A stretch of 64,000 bases of DNA, from assembly GCA_015680685.1 (NCBI GenBank), contig MNCI01005943.1, positions 549,451 to 613,450 on the forward strand. Reading direction: 5' to 3'. Origin of the DNA: Gnetum montanum (Eukaryota > Streptophyta > Gnetopsida > Gnetales > Gnetaceae). Shown in pieces: positions 1-12,200 of the stretch. The stretch's first letter is position 1. Each line of letters opens with the position of its first letter. The notes beneath the pieces are model-generated. The model did no database searches and was not told where the DNA came from. It saw only the letters and a list, made by a program, of their open reading frames with translations. A program made the translations under genes and the position numbers.

Positions 1-564
1 AATCCTGTTTGTATGAGAAAACCTGAATGCCACAAAAAATCGTTGCTAGACTGGAGAATGGAGATACCATCATGCGAAAGGTTACACAGAACAGGAGCAA
101 ACGTTCACAAAATGAAGAACACGGGCTTCCAGACATGCTAAATTTAGTAGGCGAATCAAGAAAAGCACATCAGACGCTGCAATATCCTGGATATAGATAC
201 TTCTGCAGCATAATAAGGTAAAAGACTAAAGGCATTAGCTTGCCGCTGAATAAGTCCGAGGTTTTCCTGGAGGCATCAATCAGAGACAACCAACCCCAAC
301 AAAAAGAGGGCGTATCCAGACACCCAGTAGTAATTATTAAAAGAAAACAAAAACCACTTAAGACAGCTGTTAGATTCAAAAACAAAAGCCATGCTCCAAC
401 AGCAAAGCTGACAAATTTCTTCAAGAAAAACCTAATGATGAACTTTTTGTTCATATTGGAGTTAGACAAATAGAGACATTAAAGACACTATCACATTTTG
501 ATTCCAAAAAAATCTACCATCATCTAAGGCAGCAAAAACAGCTGCAGTATAAAGGCAAAGGCGA

Positions 565-900
565 TTATGTGAAGCGTGTAAGTACCAGCATTTTTAGGAC
601 CTTCTGATTTTTCCAATCGGCGGCCCCTCCGAACATGGTGGCCGCCTGCTTGACGGACTCAAATGGCGCAGAAGTATCGATTTCGGCTCTGCTCGTTATC
701 GAATCCGCCGTATCTGTGCAGGAATCGGCATTCATGGAGAAGGAAGAAGAAGAAAAAGAAGCAGAACCACTTTGCTGCAACTTAAGGCCAAGCTCTGCAC
801 TTCCCTCATCCTGAGCTTGCTTGGCCACCAAAGTCAGTGCTGAGCCCACGTCCCCCATTGTCGAATCTTTTATCTCTGCAACTGCATCTGCTCTCAACAT
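565..900 (-). CDS. WEB-family (WEB1/PMI2-like) protein, first exon, partial
   Basis: An open 111-codon stretch on the minus strand begins with MLRADAVAEIK. It holds the block EIDTSAPFESVKQAATMFGG followed by ADWKNQK at about residues 75-102. This matches the N-terminal signature of plant WEB/PMI2 proteins (DUF827), which are long coiled-coil proteins controlling chloroplast movement under blue light. A serine-rich stretch (residues 46-58) precedes it. The exon probably ends near 570, where ATGCTG is followed by a GTACTT donor. No further exon is visible in positions 1-560, so the rest lies beyond the window after an intron longer than 550 bases. The start at 900 is the first ATG of the open frame; an upstream exon cannot be excluded. 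Family call is solid; exon edges are inferred. Confidence 0.7.
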   Translation of the reverse strand: MLRADAVAEIKDSTMGDVGSALTLVAKQAQDEGSAELGLKLQQSGSASFSSSSFSMNADSCTDTADSITSRAEIDTSAPFESVKQAATMFGGAADWKNQKVLKMLVLTRFT

Positions 901-1974
901 TGTTCAGAACTGACGCAGTATTTCCTGCACCACTAAAAGATCTAGCTAGCACAGGCCAGGAGCAGCATCCTTTATCACTCTCCAATGCACACCTGCAGTT
1001 CAGCATTTTAAGTTAAAGGATGGAACAAAAAACAGCCCGCAAAAAATTTCAGTAGTAGATGACAAGAGAAAACTTGATTGAGGTTCTGTGGATAGTACCA
1101 TATACTGCCAAAATTCCACGCACAGCTTCGGCTACAGTTGCATGCGCAAGAGCAAAACGCCAGGGCCAGTCTGGTCTGGAATGCAACAAGACGCTAAATT
1201 TTCTGAGAAATATGAGCCCACATCATCTCTGCTTTCAAAATCCGCGTCTGTTCCTGCAACAGCTTTCCAATCAGGGAATGCTGGTGCTGATACTGGTGAC
1301 ACTGTGGGTGCTTGTGGATTGAAAACCTTGGAAGAAAATGCCCTTGCCCACGACCAGTTCCGTAAAAGCTGAGGTTCCAGATTTTCCTGTTTGCGAAGTG
1401 ACGGGAAACGGAGGAATCGCAACCGCTCAGGAATTTAAATGGCAAATGCAGAGACTAGTTAGTGACCAGTGAGTAAGTAGAGACTACTCAGCTTGCCGGT
1501 CAAACACGATAGTCAAAACTGGACAAAACTCCGTGGATTTCAAGAAAATGGTATTGTTTATCATAACAAGATTCAAAACCATTGGGCATGTAAATAAGGA
1601 TTTATGAATTCTTTTTTTTTACTTTTTGTAGTTACCCTATTAGAGGTAGTAGAGTTGATGTGGCCTACCACCTTCCCACGGTTCAAGGGCTATGGGGTGC
1701 AAGGAGTCCTCCACTCCTTGTGTCTTCAAAACCATTCAGCTATAGTAGTTCTATGCATTAGTAAGAGAAGGTTATAGCCTTCCTAATTACTCCACTCAAT
1801 AGAACCTTGTCCGGGAGTGTTGCATAATTCAATTTTGTGTTGCGGTGTAAACCAAGTGTGTCATGGGACATGCTTTAGGATGTTGCATGTACTCATTAAA
1901 GCCAGGTTTCCTTGATCTTTTCATGGCCCCTAGTCCAAGCCTTAGGTGAAACATTTTTTTCCACCATGTAGGCT
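901..1974. other. Upstream of the WEB-like gene; no supported gene
   Basis: This stretch is 5' of the minus-strand WEB-like exon. Positions 901-1450 have more mixed base composition and short open frames on the minus strand (for example 1132-1422) that could be 5' UTR or an unrecognised upstream exon, but nothing in them is diagnostic. From about 1560 the sequence becomes AT-rich and passes into the decayed retroelement B2. No 3' LTR of B2 is recognisable here, so that end has been lost or has decayed beyond reading. Confidence 0.4.
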
Positions 1975-4779
1975 TAGAACCAACCAAAGAATTTCAGGGA
2001 GTCATTGTTTGTTACCATTAAGGAACTTAGTGGTAGGCATTGTGCTTCCCCTGACATCATTGGGGTTGAGTCCCATATTGAGCATGGGAACATTAAAAAG
2101 GTGAAGACATTACGTGCTAAAGCTAAAGGTGTGACTAGAGCCAAATTAAAGAGGCCTATGGTTGAGAAAGCAGCCCCAATGATTGAGCAACCCTCTAGGA
2201 GAAGATTTTTTATTAGACTCAGCGAGGCATGTAACATGATTATAGGTATGTTTTAGTTTGTTTTATGTATTCCGTTTTTTATGTTTTTAGGTTATGTTAA
2301 TTTTTTTTAGACAAAATGTACTAAGGTATTCTATGTTTTGTTTTTGTTGATCTTATAAGTAAACAATAGGAGTTGGCGGCCCAAGCAGCAGTAGCAAAGG
2401 TAGAACAAAAGCACCTTAAGGAGGAGCTCCTACAACCACATGAGGATGAGGGGTTATCCACTATCACATTGGATGATTTTGATGTTATATTCTACCCCTC
2501 ACAACTAGGTGAACCCCCTGCTATCGTTTCAAATGATGCTCCAAGTATATGTGTATCTTGTTTCATACATTTAAGATTTGTTGTGTTATGTTTAAGCTTG
2601 GTCATAATCGTTGGTTGATTGTTATGCTTGTTGTAGATGTTGAGCCTTAGCCCATTACTTCAACCTCCACATTCCACATGAAGCTATGGGTGAACACTCC
2701 TAATAAGAGGGAATTCATAGATGGGATGGCTGAAGACATGATCGATTAGTTGTAACAGATTGCTCCTGATGTTTGTAAGAACTTAGCTTATCTTGCATTT
2801 TTAATTTTTATAGTTGTCTTACTTTTTTACTACTTCTTGGTTATTTGATCATTTATTGTTTTTGCATATGTCTTGTTGTGTTTCTTTCAATGCCTAAGAT
2901 TAGATGGGATCCTAACTGCCCTATTGAGATTAACGCCTTGCCCAACTTGCCATTGGATTTAGAGAATGTTCCATGAAAGTTGTATGAAAGTGTCACTGAA
3001 TGTGCATTTTCATGCACTAAAACTTTGTGGGAAACCCAACATCCTAATGAGTTTCTATGGAAACAATTTGTAGCATTGGAAAGGAAAAACAAGAAGCTAG
3101 TTGAGATGAACAAAGATCTTAAAGATCATAAGGAATTTGTTGAGGCCCATGTGACCAATAGCAATTCCTTGCAAACTAAAGAGATCGAATGGGCAAGGTA
3201 CCGGAATGACATCCATTACAAGGTTGCCCTTGCTAAAGAGGTTTTCGAGCAGAAACTACATTTGGACTTGCTAGCGTGTAAGATTAGGAAGCAGCAAGAC
3301 TACTGTGCTTGGGTCCTAGAGTGAAGCCATGCATAGAAAGATCATAAAAAGAAGTATAAGGCTGAAGGTGAAGCCTATCTTAAGTGGTTAAAAGAGGAGT
3401 TCACCAAACAGTGCAAGTTAGAGCCATTTGTGAAGGGGATTCAAGTAAAGAATGTCTTCAAACTATTTGAAGGCTCTCTAACAGTGGTTGATTCTCCATC
3501 TTCTCGTATCTCTACTACTTCTAGGAATGTGACTACCACTACATTTTTGCTAGAGCCACCTACATGGACTGAGATCGATGAAAGCCACATATTGACAAGT
3601 ATCAATCTTAGGGAGGTACATTCAACCCACATGACCAAGGACCAAATCCTCCATCATTTGGAGGTTGGCCTTAGAAGCCTCCTGATGAGTGGCGAGGTAC
3701 CCCTACACTCAACCATACGAATACGAGTGTTTCACGCACGATCCGATCGAACTCCGCAGACGGGCTAGTTGTGGTATCTAGATAGTTACTTGTTGATTGC
3801 AATTTGTTGTCTTCCCACCTAGACTAGTATTTGCTTTGTCACATATGGTTTAGTCCAGAGTGAGGTGTATGATGTGGTCCTAAGCTAGTGCTACTCCTAG
3901 AGGCAATGAAAATAGCTTTGATTAACCTAAGAGGGAAAGGGTGAAGAGAGTCTAAGCTAGCCTAAGTGCGATGAGCATCTATTCCTTAATCATCCATACA
4001 CATCTTGAACCTCGTGCACAACTACCACTGGGACTACCAAGCACATGGCCTAGGTACGCTACTAGGATACCAAGTAGTCACACTTGAATGTTCATGATTA
4101 AGTCATACTCATTTCACGTTTAAGAAGTTTAGGGTGAAGCGATATTAACTACGAGAGCAATAAATAATAATAACAATTAAATAATTAAACTAAGTGAATG
4201 TTGCAATGATGAAGTAATCTCGATCTTTATTTCTGGTCATGTGCGTGTCCAAGTATGTCACACTCGAATAAAGGTGTCGTACAATTACAATCATCACATT
4301 GCGAGCATGCACTGGGAGAAAGGGTTAAGAAGAAAAAATGACAAAAATACTCTACTCTAATACTAAACTAACTTCTTACTTTCCTATGTGCCCCATTATG
4401 TATTTATAGGCTCACACGGGAACCGTGATATTGCATACACAATATTGCTTGTTAGGTCGTGATATCGCATACGCGATATCGCAGGTCCAATAACAGGGGT
4501 CCAATATCGGCACCTGGTTAACAAGGGTATGATATCAGCACCTAACAAACCACAATTCATCACCTCCTACCAAAAGATGTTGCTATAGAGCCTTCTCAGA
4601 TTTGCTTATTTTATTTTGTTTTGGCATGTTTTATTTTAGTTTAGTTTAATTTAATTTGGTTTCATGTGTTGATTATTGATTAGACTTATGTTATTATGTT
4701 ACAAGTACTAGGTGACACCAATGGTCCTAGTGGCAATGACATCAGAGATGCTCCTCAGCCTCCTTCGATGGCACCTTAG
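1975..4779 (+). pseudogene. Spliced accessory gene of Tat-type element B2, 5'-truncated and split by a solo LTR
   Basis: This is the diverged relative of the spliced gene at 52344-56776. Matching exon pieces are: about 1975-2245 (end of exon 4, basic tail with RRRFFIRL); about 2371-2545 (exon 5, begins ELAAQ where B1 has ELTSE); about 2636-2773 (exon 6); 2889-3682 (exon 7, KIRWDP opposite B1 KLKWDP, then a lysine/glutamate-rich coiled coil and DQILHHLEVGL opposite EEILRRLEFGL); and a last exon at about 4710-4779 reading GDTNGPSGND opposite B1 GDVQEGGPSG. GT donors and AG acceptors are still visible at several joints. Exons 1-3 are absent. In-frame stops (for example in place of Gln near 2748 and 2974) and the LTR at 3683-4562 make it a pseudogene. 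It lies antisense to the gag-protease remnants at 5.8-9.0 kb. The product's function is unknown. Confidence 0.65.
3683..4562 (-). mobile_element. Solo LTR, Athila C-type subfamily
   Basis: An 880-bp LTR with ends TGATGA and TCATCA, flanked on both sides by CCTCC (3678-3682 and 4563-4567), a perfect 5-bp target duplication. On the minus strand it carries a TATA box (CCTATAAATAC, near 4407) and is the same subfamily as the LTRs of element C. No internal sequence is attached, so it arose by LTR-LTR recombination. Upstream of the TATA box lies a hairpin palindrome at 4461-4480 (GATATCGC, four bases, GCGATATC). It splits the B2 accessory gene close to the end of its exon 7. Confidence 0.93.
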
Positions 4780-5089
4780 CACCATTAGTTGATTATGTCC
4801 TCAGTTATTTCATTTGCAATTAATGTTCATGTTATTATGATGTTGTGGCTAGAGTTAGCCATGGATGTTTGAAAGACAGCTTATTATTTTATGTCTTATT
4901 TAAACCTTTGTCACGCTATGTGACAAACATGTAGACTATTATTATTTTTTAAATTTTAATTTTGTTTATATGTTTTGATGCTTAATGTTTTATTCATGTT
5001 GTATGTTTTATGTTTTCATTCATGTTATAGGGCTACATTGATTAAATATGTAAATGACTAGAATATAAACTACATTGTAAATGGTGATA

Positions 5090-5262
5090 AGAGGTTTGCC
5101 AATTTTAGGCCATGACAAGCCATGAGATTTTTCAATTTTAGGCCATGGTGAACCCTAGTATTTTTTTGATTTTATGCCATGGCGGGCCATATATGTTGCT
5201 AGTTTTAGGCCCTAGAGGACCCCACATTTTGCCAATTTTAGGCCATGGTGGGCCTTGCAATT
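5090..5262. repeat. Short tandem repeats between accessory gene and protease of B2
   Basis: About five degenerate copies of a unit near 35-40 bp containing TTTTAGGCCATGGTGGGCC. The array sits between the 3' end of the plus-strand accessory gene and the minus-strand protease remnant. B1 has a comparable array of TTTAAGG/TTTAGCG words in the same position (57215-57390), so it appears to be part of the family's structure. Confidence 0.6.
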
Positions 5263-5699
5263 TTGAAAGAAAATTTTTGTTGTTTGTACATTTTTAAGAA
5301 CTTTTGATGACTTTTTAGGTTTTAAAGTTTTTATGGTATTTTTCATGTTTTATGTTCTAAAATAAAAGGCATGAAAGGTAAATTGTAAACAAAAATGAAT
5401 CTTAGGCTATGCTTGAAGTAAAGTTAAATAATGTAAAAAAAAAAGTAAAGTAAAACAATACATACAAATAATCATTGAACTGAACTAAGAAGGCTATAGG
5501 AAAAGAAGGCTACATGATTATAGGTGCAAGGGTGAATGAATTGGAGAGGGAGTACATCAATTATGCAAGTGCTTCCTAATCTTTGAAAGATTAGGAAATG
5601 TATATGGTCTACTTTGCACAATCTTGTATTCCCCATTTCCTTTGCTACCCATGTTGAAGGGTAGCTCTTCCCAAGGCACATTCATAAACCCATCATTAT

Positions 5700-6410
5700 T
5701 AGTTTTGGCCTCTCTTGCTCTATTAGGCTTCTCAACTTCATGGTTAACAATAGGAGCTTCTTCCTAAAACTCCACTTTGGATCCTTATTTAATGTCAATA
5801 TTGTTGACCATCAAAGAAACCACGGTGCTATCATGGATGATTATTTCACCTCCCTCACAAGGCAAGTAAATTTCTTGGTGGATGGGTGAGGAAATAGCTT
5901 ATAATTAAGCTAACTAAGGCCTCCCTAGGATGAAATTGAATCTTGGTGTCTCTTCCACCACCACAAAGTTGGCCATTGTGGGGAATTGTTTCCCTACCAC
6001 AAAGTCTAAAAAAATAAAGCTTTTCACTGTCACCCGAGATCCATTAAAGGATTTAAGAGTAAAAGTTAAAGTGTCTTGCATGTGCTCCATTAGGCCTAAA
6101 TGTTCAACAATGGTATAGGGTATTATGTTAGTTGTCGCTTCATCATCAACATGCATCCTATGCACCTTATACTATCCTAACCTTATGGTTATGAAAAGGG
6201 GAGCCTTGGTTGTCTTGCCATCCTAGGGGTTGGTTTTGACCTTAATATCATGGAATACTAATGCTGGTAATTTCATTTCTTCCCCTAGTGAAGGAGGTAC
6301 CATCATTACATACATGGACTTCTCACTAGTGGGGATGTCCTTGTTAATGGGAATAGAAGTCAACATTTTCACTAATGCTTCACAATGAGTAGTGAAGACC
6401 ATGACCAAGT
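5700..6410 (-). pseudogene. B2 protease domain remnant (Tat-type Ty3/Gypsy)
   Basis: Minus-strand frames give HVDDEATTNIIP, LKSFNGSRVTVKS and FNFILGRP. These match, in order, HVDDGAATNVVP, LKSFNGARVVVKG and FNLILGRPWL in B1, which is a retroviral-type aspartic protease arrangement with its C-terminal G-R-P-W block. The upstream piece at 6223-6408 (EALVKMLTSI) also matches B1. Several stops interrupt the frame, so no active enzyme is made. Gag lies upstream at higher coordinates and the antisense accessory gene downstream. Confidence 0.75.
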
Positions 6411-6639
6411 CACACAGGCTAAGGGATGTGTTCTTTTGCTTTAGAGGCTATTTGACCTACTCCATGGCATTGAGAAAGTCCTTGATGTTGGTTGTTGAAT
6501 TCTCATTCTTATTGTTCTTGACTTCCTCCATGCACCCAAGGATGTAAACTTCATGCTTCATTAGTTGTGCTTTGGCCTCTTTTCCTTTCCCTTATGATTT
6601 GGGATCCTCCCATGATTAACTAGTTAAAGTGGCCTGAGC

Positions 6640-7140
6640 ATTAGAGCTCATTGGAACAAATGAGATAGGAGTGGACTTTGCTGGATCCATCTTCTTTCAT
6701 GCCTTGGCCTACTTGTTATCCTTGTTCTAAGGCTTCAACATGGGCTTCTTATGTTGTTTGCTTAGGGATCTCTTATTGTTGTTGTTTGGTTGGAAAGAAG
6801 TTGTTGTGTTGGCCACTATGGGAGGACATGGTTCTATTGTAACAATAGGTTTGGTTTCAATGAGAGAAGGAACTCTAATCACAAAAGGATCCTTAGGAGG
6901 CATAGATGATGGTATTCTTACAACAAAAGGAAATCTTGAGCTAGTCGAATATGAAGGGCCCCTATTGTTGTGAGGAGGTACCCGAATCACAAATGGCTCT
7001 TACATAGGTCTAGAATCATTGTTCACATTGAATGCTAATATAGTGTATGGGATATTGTTGGCATTCAATGGATTCTTGTAGACTTGCATGGATTGGTTTT
7101 GAGGCCTAACTAGGTTAGAGGCATTGGGTACCAACTCATC
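6640..7140 (-). pseudogene. B2 gag-protease linker with PFVIRVP repeats
   Basis: Around 6730-7000 the minus-strand frame carries at least three copies of a PF(V/I)(V/I)R(V/I)P motif in a proline-rich linker: EPFVIRVPPH, FPFVVRIPSS and DPFVIRVPSL. The B1 element has five copies in the corresponding place. The linker separates the gag region from the protease. Its role is unknown; a short repeated proline motif suggests a docking site, but that is inference. Confidence 0.6.
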
Positions 7141-7559
7141 CTTGTCTATCATCTTCTATTGGTCATCCTTTAGCATTAAGCAAAGTGGCTTTCATGACTT
7201 GGTAGTTGATGGTAGTGGTAAAAATAGTCAAGTTTGAAGTACTTAGGTACCAGTAGGTTGTCCTTAGTTGTAAGAGAGGGGTTCTTGGCAATTTCGCATA
7301 GTCTATCATGCCCCTTGTGAGCATTCTCGGTTATTTGTTTATATTGTATTCTTCCAATTTTTAATAATCGATCAAGGAGTTTGGATGGTTTTAGTGGTAA
7401 CCTAGTATACTTAGATTGATCTTTTCATTCAAAGTTAGACCTTGTATTTGTTTATGCAGAGGCCCTGGATGTTGATTGTTAATTATTGGTGGTAGGGGCC
7501 TTGAGTTGGTTTGTTTTAGTTTCTTTGACCAAAGTGGCCATGACTACATTGGTTTTTCT

Positions 7560-9060
7560 TCCCCTTTTCTTATCCTTCTATGCATGTTAATTCTTATACA
7601 CCATGTAAGTGGGATCATGACTAGCTTTAGAGACATCCTCTATGTTCTTGATTTGGGAAAATGCTTGGTTGAGTGACCATGGGTCTACATAGTAGAGTTT
7701 AGACTTAATGAAGTTGTTAATCATCCCATTGAATATGGTGAGAAGGTGAGCCTCGGTTATTGGTGTAAGAATCTCATTTAGAAGAGCATTCCATTGTTGT
7801 ATAAATTTTTGCATGGGCTCAAGGGGTCCCTACTTAACCTTCATTAGTTAGTTGAGAGTCATATCAGGTTTCAAGTTATACTTGAAATCATTAATGAATT
7901 ATGAAATTGAGCCTTCTAGCAAGGATATAGATCCTCTTGGTAATGCATGGTACCAATCCAAAGCCTTCCCTATTAGGGACATAGGGAATATTCATGTTAT
8001 AGTATGCAACTAGGCTTGCAACAACAAACACTCAAAATAGAATGTGATAAGGTGTGTCTTAGGGTCACCCTCATCATTGTACTTAGTAAATTGAGGTATG
8101 GGGATCCCCAATGGAAGAGTTATTTGTGGGATGGCAGGACTGATTGGATCGTCTTAATAAAAGTTCATGATCTTCACTATTTAGGTTGTGGAGGCCTTAA
8201 GCTTCCGTAACTCTTTTGTAAGATCTTGGATCATTTGGAATGCTTGATCTAGGCCTTGGGGCATTCCGATGGGTTGTGGTATCTATCGAAATGACTATGG
8301 TGTGAGTTGAAAGGCATGTGGCCTCACAATGGGTTGTGGCATCAAAGGAAGAGGTTGAGTCATTACAATCATAGGGGGATCAAATAGAAAGAAAGAGGTT
8401 GGAGTAGGTACTTGGGAAATAAAGGGTAAGAAGGGTGTTTGTGATCCTTGGATTATTTAGGATCCCACCATGGGGCCCACTATCATGGAGAAGGGTTGAG
8501 TGGTGGTGACAACCATTGGTGATGACCGAGCAAACCGAGGTTGTGTGGCAAATGACATGGACAAGAAAAGGGATGTGGTTTGGGACACCGATTGCACTTG
8601 ATGTGCCACTATAATGGGTGCTAGCCCAAACATGGTTGGATAGATAGGCGACAAAGGTTGAGGGACTTGCCCTATGAAGGAGGTAAGAGAGAACAAGGTG
8701 GGTATAGTGGCTTGGGGAGCCGATTGTTAGAATAGACTCCCTAAGAAGTTTTGTAATTTAGGCTCCACCTCAAACTCATCTTGTTCCTCGCACTAATCCT
8801 CAAGGCTTAACTTCCCATCTTGCTCATCCATCTCAATTAGATGAGATATAATGTGTGTGTGGGCATTGGACAGTGGTATTTTTTCATACGGGGAAGGAAT
8901 GTATTCCTTCCCATTGTGGTAAATAAATTCGTATTCACATTTGGACTTTGCCTCTGCCCACAAAATGAGCAAGCCTACTTGGATCTTGGCATACATGAAA
9001 TTATAATAATTTTCATCGGTGACTACAAAATCTAGGCTTTGCCCTCTCAACCTAAGTGAC
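7560..9060 (-). pseudogene. B2 gag remnant (Tat-type Ty3/Gypsy)
   Basis: Pieces on the minus strand match B1 gag in order. At 8793-9050 the N-terminal part reads YNFMYAKIQVGLL and EYIPSPYEKIPL, opposite YNFICVKIQASLV and EFIPSPHDIIPL. At 8457-8696 there is a proline/glutamine-rich region. At 7587-7814 is the capsid-like block MQKFIQQWNALLNE with FIKSKLYY and NQAFSQIKNIE, opposite KFIQRWSAALNE, FIKSKLYY and NQAFVQIKNIE. Frameshifts and stops are frequent. Gag packages the element RNA into particles; this copy is dead. Confidence 0.75.
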
Positions 9061-9246
9061 TATCTACATGATATTTTCGATAATAGACCCTTAAAGCATT
9101 TTGGTTAGATGCCATGCCAATCAAGTTGAGTGGCAATATGGTTGACTAGTTGAAAGACATTCTTATTGATTTAAAATTGGTTTAATAAATTTTATAATTA
9201 ATTATTTAAATCAAAATTCCAACATTGGGCTAAGAATTCAAACAGA

Positions 9247-9265
9247 GGCCCTCCTTCTACCGCCA
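9247..9265 (-). other. B2 primer-binding site
   Basis: On the minus strand this reads TGGCGGTAGAAGGAGGGCC, differing at two positions from the B1 primer-binding site (61811-61829). It lies just upstream of gag, so the B2 5' LTR must begin a few bases further right, near 9275. It differs from the Asp-tRNA-type site used by elements A and C. Confidence 0.7.
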
Positions 9266-12200
9266 AAAAAAATATTACACTCAAAAAATTAAATTGCAAG
9301 AAAAACCAAAGATTTGCAAGAAATAGTTTTTTGACCTTGAATTCCAAAGGCCTCTAAGAAAGAGGATTCAAGATGCCCTAGATGGTATGGTTAATCACCT
9401 AAGGACTTAAAAAATCTAAACAAGAAAAGTAATATAAAATTGCAAATCCAATAGAAAATAAACATAGAATTAAACTTGGAATAAAATATGCACTACAAAT
9501 GAACTAATAAACTTTATTAAGAATAGCAAAAATGCTTAAAGTGTAGAGTTCAAGGAGTACAAATTGTGTGCTCAAGTGCATAAGAAGCTTGTTTGAAATA
9601 GAGCTTGAAGTTTGTTGGAGTTGGTAGGTTGTATTCTGCAGTCAAACTCCACAATCTAGGTACTTCCCAACTCCAATCATCAAGAGCTTGTTGTTGGTTT
9701 TTTCCTAAATCTACAACTTTGATAACAAGTGGTGCATACAGTGGTGTTTGACTTTTGTGGCAATTGGACTATGCTGAGAGTCTTGGGTGCTCAAGTAGAT
9801 ACCAGATTACTCTAAATTGCTAAATGGATTTTAGGTGTTCAAGGTTTTCAAGGTAGTATGGTTGCAAAAACTATTTTGAACCTAAATGAAGTGTTCAAGT
9901 TTGGCTTTTATAAGTTTTGAAATTGCTAAATTTAGGCTACAAATTTCTGCCATGATTGCTGATAGATTGATGTTATTTACAAGTGTTGCAAGCCATGATT
10001 TCCAATGTAGTTGACCATTTATGATAAGTTTTGACACCTAATGACCATCAAAACCACATCGAATACTAAAAATAGTAAACAGACTTTTATGTCTACAGTG
10101 GCTTCACCTTAACTATGCTGGCCTTGGAGAACTACTCTAGCATTGTTTCAATTTGTTGGAAAATGTGGTGACTATGTTGGCCACGTGAAGATTGCTGAAA
10201 ATCTAAGATGACTATGTTGGCCATGTTGCAACTATTAGGAATTGTAGCAACTACATTGGAAATTGCTAGGAAATTAAAAACCCAATACCATCAATGCTAG
10301 CCTTATAATATCTGTGTTGGGTTTTTTGATAACTATGTTGGGAATTATTGGGAAACAGAAAACCTAACACCACCAATGCTAGGTATAGGTGGTTCCCGCG
10401 TAGTTGAGACTATACTCCCATAAAAACCCATGAAATGATCAAACTTGGTAGTCCCTAAGGCATTTTTAGCCTTCCCAAGCTTACATATAAATATGACATT
10501 TCTTTTTTCACTTGAGAAGTGAGGTAGAAGCAACTTATGAGGCATTTTTCAACCTTCAAAAGTTAAGGCATGTAAGATTATAGCTCATGGGTCGCAAACC
10601 TCACATTTACAATGAAATCTTGCCTTAAGTTGAATGGTGAAGGTTTACAAGTTACAACATGAATTTTCTAGGTGGTGTTTTAGCAACTTCAACTACCAAT
10701 CATTGATTAATGATGGTAGCTTTTTGATGTTATGCTTCTTTGACTAGGAGCTTACTCCTTATTTCCAATAATTCAAACCGTGTGGCTGAAATGTCTTTCG
10801 AGATAACAAGTTTGCTCTAAACTCTACTTTGCTTGCATTATTTTGCAACTATTTCCTCTTTCTATATCATATTTTGTTATATCGCTAGTTATTTTCTTCC
10901 TATTTTGCTATGCTATCTCTTCCATTATAATCTATATGCTTAGCAAAACTGGTGAGGTTTTTGAGTGACTGAATATCTCATTAATTCATGTGAGGATGTA
11001 ATTGTGTATTATTAAGTGGGATAGGGAGGGGTTACTTCAACAATATATATGTATATGACATCCTTTTTAGCCATATAATGTGTAATATTTAGCCATGTCC
11101 CACTTTTGTGGCATAGCACCATCCTCATAACAAGTTTATGAATGATATCCTCTTTTCTTCTCATGCATTTTTGCTCTTTGTTTTCATATGTTACAACTTA
11201 TGCTCACATGTACTATATCTCTCTTCTCTTCCTCTTTTCTTCTCTCATCATCTAATTCCATTCCTCTCTATATTCAACATTAGGGAGGCTAAACAAATGT
11301 CTCTACCCTCACGTAATGAGTGATTGTTGAGTGTAGAGTGACGTAAGAAGCGTGAAATCTACATTTGAGTGAGGTAAGAGAGAGGTTAACTTTAGGGATC
11401 TAGCCATGTCCCACTTCTACAACATAGCACCCGATCATTGGTGTATTGGTTATGTCCCTAACATGTTTTCCCTTACTTTTATTACTTTCTCCTTTTTTTT
11501 CTGCTATCTCTCTTTCTTTCTCTATTCCTTTATCTTTTCAGGCTTTACATTAGTGAGGCTCAATGAGTGTCTCTACTTTAGTCTAGTAAGTGTGTGATTG
11601 AAAATTTGAGTGATTTAGGAAGTGCTTTATCTGCATTTTCATGTGTGCTTTTTAGAATTTAGCCACACCTCATTCCTATAGCGTAGCACTCCATTGTAGG
11701 TGTATCGATGATGTCCTAGACTTTCTCCCTATTTATCCTACTTCATTAAACCCTCTTACAGGTACCCAACTTGTGTCTTTTCTTAATTTATTTTCCTTTA
11801 AGTTTTCAATAGTATCCATCAAGAGGGGGCAATGTTGTATCCACTTTGGTTTTTTTTTTTTTGCATAAGTTAGAGTTTCAAGTACATTATATGATTTCTC
11901 AATTTAAAGTCATCTTCAATAGTCAAAATTCAATGTCCTGCATCATCTACAACATATTTTTTTTTTTCATCTTTAGCTCTTGCCAAAAGTAACATCTCAT
12001 ATCATTTGTAGCGTCATTTTTTGTTCCTCTTCTATAGTTTCTAGTTTCGATGTTTGACATCAACTCCTGCATTGATCCTATGCTTTTCTTCAACAAATTA
12101 GCTCTTCGATGTTTAATGTTAGCCTGCTCTCGATGTCCTATGTCAAATTTTTCTTTTGACCTTTGACATCATTCTTTACAATAATCATCTACACATCAAT

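Noticed and set aside
170-473. Short frames left of the WEB-like exon as a further exon
   Set aside because: No WEB-family coiled-coil features, and frames exist on both strands; the sequence looks intronic.
11138-11597. Phe/Leu-rich short frames
   Set aside because: They are products of long pyrimidine tracts in the 260-310-bp tandem repeat.
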